A stretch of DNA of 64,000 nucleotides, taken from assembly GCA_000430305.1 (NCBI GenBank), contig ASZZ01000003.1, positions 62,001-126,000 on the forward strand, in the 5' to 3' direction. Shown here in pieces: positions 57,089 to 64,000 of the stretch. The stretch's first letter is position 1; the number at the start of each line of letters is the position of its first letter. A program made the translations under genes and the position numbers. This DNA is from Streptococcus mitis 17/34 (GTDB taxonomy: Bacteria; Bacillota; Bacilli; Lactobacillales; Streptococcaceae). The notes under the pieces were generated by a model. That model saw only the letters and a program-made list of their open reading frames with translations. It had not been told where the DNA came from and did not search any database.

Positions 57089-57130
57089 ATTTTTCCTCCA
57101 ACTATTTCTATTTCAAAAAATCCTTACTAT

Positions 57131-57139
57131 ATTGTATCA
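57131..57139 (-). promoter_or_regulatory. popT operon promoter, extended -10
   Basis: Minus strand TGATACAAT, about 43 bases before popT. No clear -35. Confidence 0.5.
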
Positions 57140-57181
57140 CAATCAAACACAAAAGAAAAAGCAAATGATAAACAAATGCTT

Positions 57182-57982
57182 TTAAGGTTTTAAAAAGAGT
57201 TTTCTAAAAGTTTCTTCTTTGTTTTTTAAGGAAGAGATGACGTTGATATCCAAATCGTGATTAAAGCCAGCAATTTTTCCTTTAGAAGTGTACTGGTGGA
57301 TGTCGTAATCTAAATCAGTTTTTGGAGTTGCCTCGTAGAATCCTGAGTCAGAACCATAGGACGGAATCCAAATAGAAGAAAATTTTGTAGTGTCAATACT
57401 ATGTTCTTCCATGAAATAAACCCCAACGTAGATTCCAATGTCTTTAGCTCCTAGTGATTCCAGTTTGGCTCGAAAGGCTTCAACCCCTTCGTTCATATTT
57501 GACATGGTTTTTTCTTCAACATCTAGCCAATAGTAGCTAGGGTTATAGGGAGAGGCAGCATTATAAAAAACTTCAGCTGCTTTTTCCATTTCTTGGACAC
57601 TTTTTCCAGCTAAATAAGCATAAACACCAACTGGGACATTTCGTTTTTGAAACTCAGTGATATGGGTTTTAAAAGCCTTATCTACCCCATTAACAAAGGA
57701 GGCATCGTTCTCTTTGGACGTTTGAGCGCCACTATGGACGCGAACAATGGCTCCAGAAATGTTTTGGGACAGAGTATCGTAATTAATTTCCTCAGGACGC
57801 TGCCAACCAGAAACATCAATTACCGGTTTATCTAAGTTATGTAATGCCTGGGTTTTTATTTGAGTAATATTTGATTTTGTTTTTACAGGATGATCTTCAT
57901 AATGGGGGCGATTTAGGATTAACATAAAAATCATAATCCCAAAAAAACCAAATAAAATAAGCGGATTAAATTTCTTTCTCAT
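57182..57982 (-). CDS. GH25 family lysozyme-like membrane-anchored protein
   Basis: Predicted muramidase of glycoside hydrolase family 25, 266 residues. The N-terminus is a signal-anchor (NPLILFGFFGIMIFMLIL, residues 6-23). The catalytic domain begins PVIDVSGWQRPEEINYD and includes YYWLDVEEKTMSN, which holds the DxE active-site pair. It has no choline-binding repeats, unlike pneumococcal LytC. It would act on peptidoglycan outside the membrane. It is divergent from glmU. Confidence 0.88.
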   Translation of the reverse strand: MRKKFNPLILFGFFGIMIFMLILNRPHYEDHPVKTKSNITQIKTQALHNLDKPVIDVSGWQRPEEINYDTLSQNISGAIVRVHSGAQTSKENDASFVNGVDKAFKTHITEFQKRNVPVGVYAYLAGKSVQEMEKAAEVFYNAASPYNPSYYWLDVEEKTMSNMNEGVEAFRAKLESLGAKDIGIYVGVYFMEEHSIDTTKFSSIWIPSYGSDSGFYEATPKTDLDYDIHQYTSKGKIAGFNHDLDINVISSLKNKEETFRKLFLKP

Positions 57983-58097
57983 ATTTCATAATTTTACCTT
58001 AAAAATGAAAAAAAAATCAAAAAAAATATTCAAAAAATGGGTCAAGAAAGGACTTTAGAGCATTTTTTCATTCAAGAGCGCGGAATGATTTGAAATA

Positions 58098-58106
58098 TGG
58101 TATAAT
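58098..58106 (+). promoter_or_regulatory. glmU promoter, extended -10
   Basis: TGGTATAAT, 31 bases before glmU, with the TGn extension. Confidence 0.65.
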
Positions 58107-58122
58107 AAAAGGGAATTTCTAG

Positions 58123-59517
<1,395 letters not shown>

Positions 59518-59526
59518 GAGCCTATC

Positions 59527-60072
59527 ATGGAATTTGAAGAAAAAACACTTAGCCGAAAAGAAATCTATCAAGGACCAATTTTTAAACTGGTTCAAGATCA
59601 GGTTGAATTACCAGAAGGCAAGGGAACTGCCCAACGCGATTTGATTTTCCACAATGGAGCTGTCTGCGTTTTAACTGTAACAGATGAACAAAAACTCATC
59701 TTAGTCAAGCAGTACCGCAAAGCTATCGAGGCTGTCTCTTACGAAATTCCAGCTGGAAAATTGGAAGTAGGAGAAAATACAGACCCTGTTGCAGCAGCCC
59801 TGCGTGAATTAGAGGAAGAAACAGCCTATACAGGGAAGTTAGAACTCTTGTACGATTTTTATTCAGCCATTGGCTTTTGTAATGAAAAGTTAAAACTATA
59901 CCTAGCAAGCGATTTGACAAAGGTGGAAAATCCGCGTCCGCAGGATGAGGATGAAACCTTGGAAGTTCTTGAAGTGAGTCTAGAAGAAGCCAAGGAATTG
60001 ATCCAATTAGGTCATATCTGTGATGCCAAGACAATTATGGCTGTTCAGTATTGGGAATTGCATAAAAAATAG
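59527..60072 (+). CDS. nudF: NUDIX hydrolase (ADP-ribose pyrophosphatase type)
   Basis: Predicted to hydrolyse ADP-ribose and similar nucleoside diphosphates. It has 181 residues. The Nudix box occurs in [18 protein letters not shown] and continues LEEETAY, matching Gx5Ex7REUxEExGU. A conserved Tyr/Asp N-terminal segment ([21 protein letters not shown]) marks the ADPRase group. TAGGAGCC precedes the ATG, which lies 9 bases after glmU. Confidence 0.9.
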   Translation: MEFEEKTLSRKEIYQGPIFKLVQDQVELPEGKGTAQRDLIFHNGAVCVLTVTDEQKLILVKQYRKAIEAVSYEIPAGKLEVGENTDPVAAALRELEEETAYTGKLELLYDFYSAIGFCNEKLKLYLASDLTKVENPRPQDEDETLEVLEVSLEEAKELIQLGHICDAKTIMAVQYWELHKK

Positions 60073-60083
60073 AGGAGGTCAGT

Positions 60084-60395
60084 ATGGGGAAACCTTTATT
60101 AACGGATGAAATGATTGAAAGAGCTAATAGAGGCGAAAAAATTTCAGGTCCTCCTTTGCTGGATGATGAGGAGACAAAGATTTTACCAACCTCTTCTTCC
60201 AGTTTTGGTTATGCCAATTCTAAGGGGCATGGCTTTAGTCAGGAAACCTTGAAGATTCAGGTCGAACCGTCTATTCATAAAAGCCGTCGCATTGAAAATA
60301 CCAAGAGAAATGTCTTCAATTCTAAACTGAATAAAATATTATTTGCAGTCATCTTTCTCTTGATTTTGCTTGTCTTAGCAATGAAACTGTTGTAA
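60084..60395 (+). CDS. macP: PBP2a regulator MacP
   Basis: Membrane cofactor of the class A penicillin-binding protein PBP2a in pneumococcus, activated when its threonine near position 32 is phosphorylated by StkP. It has 103 residues: N-terminal [18 protein letters not shown], a threonine at residue 31 in DEETKILP that matches the phosphosite, a basic stretch and one C-terminal membrane helix (about residues 85-103). AGAGGAGG precedes the start. The context among cell-envelope genes fits. Confidence 0.88.
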   Translation: MGKPLLTDEMIERANRGEKISGPPLLDDEETKILPTSSSSFGYANSKGHGFSQETLKIQVEPSIHKSRRIENTKRNVFNSKLNKILFAVIFLLILLVLAMKLL

Positions 60396-60411
60396 TCGAA
60401 AAGGAATTGAA

Positions 60412-61104
60412 ATGAAAATAGGAATTATTGCTGCTATGCCAGAAGAACTGGCTTATCTGGTCCAGCATCTAGACAATGCCCAAGAACAAGTTGTTTTAGG
60501 GAATACCTATCATACAGGAACTATTGCATCTCATGAAGTCGTTCTTGTAGAAAGTGGAATTGGTAAGGTCATGTCTGCTATGAGTGTGGCGATTTTGGCT
60601 GATCATTTTCAAGTGGATGCTCTTATCAATACGGGATCAGCTGGGGCGGTCGCAGAAGGTATTGCTGTTGGGGATGTCGTGATTGCTGACAAATTAGCTT
60701 ATCATGACGTGGATGTCACAGCTTTTGGCTATGCTTATGGACAAATGGCGCAACAACCACTTTATTTCGAATCAGACAAAACCTTTGTTGCCAAAATCCA
60801 AGAGAGTTTATCTCAATTGGACCAAAAATGGCATCTTGGTTTGATTGCTACAGGAGATAGTTTTGTTGCAGGAAATGATAAGATAGAAGCGATTAAGTCC
60901 CATTTCCCAGAAGTTTTAGCTGTTGAGATGGAGGGAGCGGCTATTGCTCAGGCAGCGCATGGTCTTAATCTTCCAGTCTTAGTCATCCGTGCTATGAGTG
61001 ACAATGCTAACCATGAAGCAAACATCTCTTTTGATGAGTTTATTATCGAAGCTGGACGTCGCTCTGCCCAAGTCTTATTAACCTTTTTGAAGGCCTTAGA
61101 TTAA
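60412..61104 (+). CDS. mtnN: 5'-methylthioadenosine/S-adenosylhomocysteine nucleosidase
   Basis: Cleaves methylthioadenosine and S-adenosylhomocysteine, clearing inhibitors and feeding methionine salvage and autoinducer-2 synthesis; also called pfs. It has 230 residues. IGIIAAMPEELAYL has the first active-site Glu, VEMEGAAIAQAAH and IRAMSDNAN hold the second Glu and the Asp. It sits 16 bases after macP; no terminator lies between. Confidence 0.95.
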   Translation: MKIGIIAAMPEELAYLVQHLDNAQEQVVLGNTYHTGTIASHEVVLVESGIGKVMSAMSVAILADHFQVDALINTGSAGAVAEGIAVGDVVIADKLAYHDVDVTAFGYAYGQMAQQPLYFESDKTFVAKIQESLSQLDQKWHLGLIATGDSFVAGNDKIEAIKSHFPEVLAVEMEGAAIAQAAHGLNLPVLVIRAMSDNANHEANISFDEFIIEAGRRSAQVLLTFLKALD

Positions 61105-61112
61105 GCGAAAAT

Positions 61113-61141
61113 TTGACAGTTTTTCTAGCTTATGATAAGAT
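61113..61141 (+). promoter_or_regulatory. rocS promoter
   Basis: TTGACA (61113-61118), 17-base spacer, TAAGAT (61136-61141) with a TGA extension; 39 bases before rocS. Confidence 0.75.
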
Positions 61142-61180
61142 TTAAGTAAAGAAAAGCTAGAAAACGTTTCAGAGGATATT

Positions 61181-61672
61181 ATGAGTATTGAAATGACCGT
61201 CAGTGAGATTGCAGAGGTTTTAGGATTATCTCGCCAAGCAATCAATAATCGTGTCAAAGAATTACCAGAAGAAGACACAGATAAAAATGACAAAGGGGTA
61301 ACAGTCGTTACCAGAAGTGGCTTGATTAAGCTAGAAGAAATCTATAAAAAAACGATTTTTGAAGATGAGCCTGTCAGTGAAGATGTCAAGCAACGTGAAC
61401 TGATGGAGATTCTAGTGGATGAGAAGAACGCAGAAATTCTTCGTCTTTATGAACAATTAAAAGCAAAGGATCGTCAGTTATCAGAAAAAGACGAGCAGAT
61501 GCGTATCAAAGACCGTCAGATTGCTGAGAAAGACAAACAACTCGATCAGCAGCAACAATTGACTCTTCAAGCCATGAAGGATCAAGAAAATCTTAAGCTA
61601 GAGCTGGACCAAGCAAAAGAAGAAGTCCAATCAACTAAGAAAGGCTTTTTTGCTCGTTTATTTGGAGGATAA
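61181..61672 (+). CDS. rocS: Chromosome segregation regulator RocS
   Basis: Regulator of chromosome segregation described in pneumococcus, linking DNA, the membrane and the capsule kinase/ParB machinery. It has 163 residues: an N-terminal helix-turn-helix (TVSEIAEVLGLSRQAINNRV), a long charged coiled coil (about residues 65-150; KAKDRQLSEKDEQMRIKD) and a C-terminal amphipathic end KKGFFARLFGG that binds membrane. Domain plan and position next to mtnN both match RocS. It has its own promoter and terminator. Confidence 0.92.
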   Translation: MSIEMTVSEIAEVLGLSRQAINNRVKELPEEDTDKNDKGVTVVTRSGLIKLEEIYKKTIFEDEPVSEDVKQRELMEILVDEKNAEILRLYEQLKAKDRQLSEKDEQMRIKDRQIAEKDKQLDQQQQLTLQAMKDQENLKLELDQAKEEVQSTKKGFFARLFGG

Positions 61673-61684
61673 TCAAGGAGCTGT

Positions 61685-61714
61685 TTAGGTTATGTGCTAA
61701 CCTAATGGCTTCTT
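61685..61714 (+). terminator. Intrinsic terminator after rocS
   Basis: TTAGGTTA (61685-61692) pairs with TAACCTAA (61698-61705) around TGTGC, followed by TGGCTTCTTTT. Confidence 0.75.
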
Positions 61715-61779
61715 TTATTTGTGAATAGTATAGTTGCTCAAAATGAATAAGAAGATAGACAGTAGAGGAGAAGGATAGA

Positions 61780-62370
61780 ATGGAACGATTAGAAGATTAC
61801 ATTGCTTTTGACTTAGAATTTAATCAGCACGAAGGACAAACACACTTGATTCAAGTTTCGGCAGTGCGTTTTAGAGATGGTCAGGAAATCGATGCCTATG
61901 ATTCCTATGTTCATACAAGTGTGCCTTTAAAAAGCTTTATCAATGGTTTGACTGGGATTACGGCTGAGACCTTAAAAGATGCTCCTCCAGTGGAGAAAGT
62001 TATAAAAGATTTCCAAGAGTTTGTGGGTTCTTTACCGATGGTTGGATACAATGCTGCTAAAAGTGATTTGCCTATTCTAGCAGAGCATGGTTTAGACTAC
62101 AGCCAGCAGTACAAGGTGGATTTGTATGATGAAGCTTTTGAACGTCGGAGTTCAGATTTACATGGTATTGCCAATCTCAAATTGCAAACCGTCGCCTCAT
62201 TTCTTGGATTTCAAGGTCAGTCCCATAATAGCTTGGAGGATGCTCGGATGACGGCGCGTGTTTACGAGTCCTTTCTAGAATCCGATCAAGCTAGAGAATT
62301 GTTAGGGACAGAAAGTAGCCTGTCGAACAATCCTTTTGGAGGCTTGGACTTGTCTCAATTATTTGACTAG
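61780..62370 (+). CDS. 3'-5' exonuclease, DnaQ-like (DEDDh)
   Basis: A 196-residue exonuclease of the DEDDh family. Motif I is FDLEFNQHEG, motif II includes MVGYNAAKSDLPIL, and motif III is HNSLEDARMTA, giving the four acidic residues and the His. It is a stand-alone protein, so a repair or RNA-processing role is more likely than proofreading as a Pol III epsilon subunit; the target is unknown. AGAGGAGAAGG precedes ATG 61780. It is followed 8 bases later by the glycerophosphodiesterase. Confidence 0.88.
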   Translation: MERLEDYIAFDLEFNQHEGQTHLIQVSAVRFRDGQEIDAYDSYVHTSVPLKSFINGLTGITAETLKDAPPVEKVIKDFQEFVGSLPMVGYNAAKSDLPILAEHGLDYSQQYKVDLYDEAFERRSSDLHGIANLKLQTVASFLGFQGQSHNSLEDARMTARVYESFLESDQARELLGTESSLSNNPFGGLDLSQLFD

Positions 62371-62378
62371 GAGTGACT

Positions 62379-64000
62379 ATGAAACCTGAAAAACCTAAAA
62401 ATCTAGGTTTTAAGCAGATATACTTTAATCTAGATAAAATACTTTTTCTCTTTTTCTTGATATTCATGATGATTGAGTTTGTCTGGTTACCACTTAATTC
62501 TTGGATTGCTGGACTATTGCTCCGTCAGACAGGTTATCTCTTTCTTTCCTACAATAATATTTTTGCCATTATAAAAGGTTCTCCCTTTGTTAGTCTTGCT
62601 TTATTTGTTCTGGTAATCGTTAATTTACTAATCGCCTATTACCAGATAGGGCTTCTCTTTATCGGAGCTCGACACCTCCTCTATCATGAAAAGAGAACTC
62701 TGCTGGAGTACAGTCGCAAGGTCTTTCGTCAGAGTTTCTTATTCATGAGACAAGTGACGATTTCCAAAATGGCCTTTATCTTCTTTTATGTCATGATGCT
62801 TTTTCCATTGATTCGAAAGATTTTAAAGATTTATTATCTCAATAAAATTGTGATACCTGATTTTATTGTGACATACTTTGAAGATAAGTATTGGCTGTTA
62901 GGATTAATTATTTTTATATTTGCTCAGATGATGTTTTATATTTCCGTTCGTTTAATGTTCGCTTTACCCCAGATTTTTTTTGATCGAAGAAGGGTTAAAG
63001 AGTCAATCAGTTATAGCTTGAAAAAAACGAAAAAACATTCTTGGTTTTATATCTGGAACTTATTTTGGATTGTTGTCAAAACCTACCTATTTTTCATTCT
63101 TTTATTGATTCCAATCTTAGCAGGTCAGGCACTGATGGATGGTCTGACCCATAAGGAATCTCTTGTTCTGGGAATTATCAACTTTGTCTTGATTAAGAAT
63201 TTCCACTATATGGCCTTAACTTACTTTCTCATTAAGTTCGTTTCCTTCTTAACAGGAGAAGAACTAGAAATCACGCCAAGGAGAAAGAAAGATCACTGGA
63301 TGAGATGGGGAGTGATGGGCTGTGCCGGTATTTTTTTCGCTCTTGAGGGTTATGTTTATTTGGAAGCTCCAGTTGCCAATAAACCTTTAGTTATTTCTCA
63401 TAGAGGTGTCTCCAATAGGAATGGTGTACAGAATACAGTTCAATCTTTAGAAAAAACAGCGCAGTTATCACCAGACTTAGTTGAAATGGATGTCCAAGAA
63501 ACTAAAGATGGCCAGTTTGTCATGATGCATGATGCTAATATTAAGAGTTTGACAGGAGTCAATGCCAATCCTCAAGATTTAACCTTAGATGAATTAACCA
63601 AACTCGATATTTCAGAAAACGGATATCACACCAAGGTGTCTAGTTTTGATGACTATCTCAACAAAGCCAATGAATTGCATCAAAAACTCCTCATTGAAAT
63701 TAAAACCAGTCGAAAAGATAGTCCAGATATGATGAAACATTTTATGGACAAATATGGAGATATTATTAAACGGAATAATCACCAAATGCAGTCCTTAGAC
63801 TACCATGTTATTGACCAGGTGTTAGCCTATGACTCACAAATTCCAGTTTATTTCATCCTACCTTACAATAGTATTTTTCCAAGAACGAAAGCTACAGGTT
63901 ACACCATGGAGTATTCTACCTTGGATGAAAATTTTGTCAACAAGCTTTGGAATACCGATCAGAAATTGTACGTGTGGACTATCAATAGTTCAGAGTCCTT
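62379..64000 (+). CDS. Membrane glycerophosphodiester phosphodiesterase, cut at window end
   Basis: The frame is open from ATG 62379 to the window edge (540 codons seen). The N-terminal half has about eight membrane helices (residues 15-310; LFLFFLIFMMIEFVWLPLN and others). The extracellular C-terminal part is a GDPD domain with catalytic LVISHRGVSNRNGVQNT, EMDVQETKDGQFVMMHDAN and IEIKTSRKD. This fused layout is the YhdW/GlpQ membrane type of Firmicutes and probably acts on lipoteichoic or glycerophospholipid phosphodiesters. No indels seen. It is probably one operon with the exonuclease. Confidence 0.92.
   Translation, partial: MKPEKPKNLGFKQIYFNLDKILFLFFLIFMMIEFVWLPLNSWIAGLLLRQTGYLFLSYNNIFAIIKGSPFVSLALFVLVIVNLLIAYYQIGLLFIGARHLLYHEKRTLLEYSRKVFRQSFLFMRQVTISKMAFIFFYVMMLFPLIRKILKIYYLNKIVIPDFIVTYFEDKYWLLGLIIFIFAQMMFYISVRLMFALPQIFFDRRRVKESISYSLKKTKKHSWFYIWNLFWIVVKTYLFFILLLIPILAGQALMDGLTHKESLVLGIINFVLIKNFHYMALTYFLIKFVSFLTGEELEITPRRKKDHWMRWGVMGCAGIFFALEGYVYLEAPVANKPLVISHRGVSNRNGVQNTVQSLEKTAQLSPDLVEMDVQETKDGQFVMMHDANIKSLTGVNANPQDLTLDELTKLDISENGYHTKVSSFDDYLNKANELHQKLLIEIKTSRKDSPDMMKHFMDKYGDIIKRNNHQMQSLDYHVIDQVLAYDSQIPVYFILPYNSIFPRTKATGYTMEYSTLDENFVNKLWNTDQKLYVWTINSSES

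Overview
The window is a stretch of ordinary Gram-positive chromosome from a mitis-group Streptococcus (S. pneumoniae / S. mitis / S. oralis and relatives). The evidence is near-complete protein agreement with pneumococcal housekeeping genes (as I remember those proteins), two SigX competence boxes (TACGAATA), a BOX element and two RUP-type elements, and gene groups peculiar to these bacteria (macP, rocS, cpoA, pavA). Several neighbours differ from the pneumococcal order I know (no lytB between pyrDB and pavA; prsA directly beside ftsW; obg followed by an amino-acid ABC transporter and lysS), so a non-pneumococcal mitis-group species is more likely. I cannot settle the species from sequence alone.

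Layout. 1-3160: proline synthesis (proB-proA-proC), then a BOX repeat. 3370-10170: tmk-holB-yabA-rsmI, trmFO behind a structured leader, pyrH-frr, cvfB-yozE. 10255-14870: phoH, an acetyltransferase and the competence DNA-uptake pair comEA-comEC. 14870-17040: a decayed non-coding stretch and a small ABC exporter. 17120-18920: infC-rpmI-rplT behind an L20-type attenuator, then gloA. 18958-20921: pyrK-pyrDB behind a PyrR attenuator. 20938-22757: a RUP-like element and convergent pavA. 22862-36061: ybeY-dgkA-era-mutM-coaE-pmrA-rpmG-secG, rnr-smpB-tehB, competence gene coiA, pepF, an O-methyltransferase and the lipoprotein foldase prsA. 36223-40167: ftsW and ppc. 40236-43285: a T-box leader and a tryptophan-type ABC transporter. 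43376-46590: dnaG-rpoD-DUF59. 46705-49089: the two glycolipid synthases, then small membrane proteins, obgE and a conserved 52-residue ORF. 51127-53457: a second RUP-like element and a polar amino-acid ABC transporter. 53520-57982 (minus strand): lysS, a phosphoglycerate-mutase-like gene with ebsC and popT, and a GH25 enzyme. 58138-64000: glmU-nudF-macP-mtnN, rocS, an exonuclease and a membrane glycerophosphodiesterase cut by the window end.

The most important practical point is that nine genes are broken by indels of one or two bases, nearly all in short homopolymers: proB, frr, an ABC permease, era, rnr, pepF, dnaG, a DUF59 gene and an amino-acid permease. Several of these are essential. 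Restoring one base (two in era) gives full-length proteins, so uncorrected sequencing error is much more likely than real decay. One indel creates a false 490-residue frr-cvfB fusion.

The window encodes core processes: DNA replication and repair, ribosome assembly, translation quality control, transformation, envelope synthesis and division. I found no phage, CRISPR array, complete insertion sequence, rRNA, tRNA or defence system, and no convincing new multi-gene system. The most interesting leftovers are regulatory: a structured leader before trmFO, an 11-codon ORF with a tryptophan codon after the T-box, an apparently leaderless glycosyltransferase gene, and an AUC start for infC.
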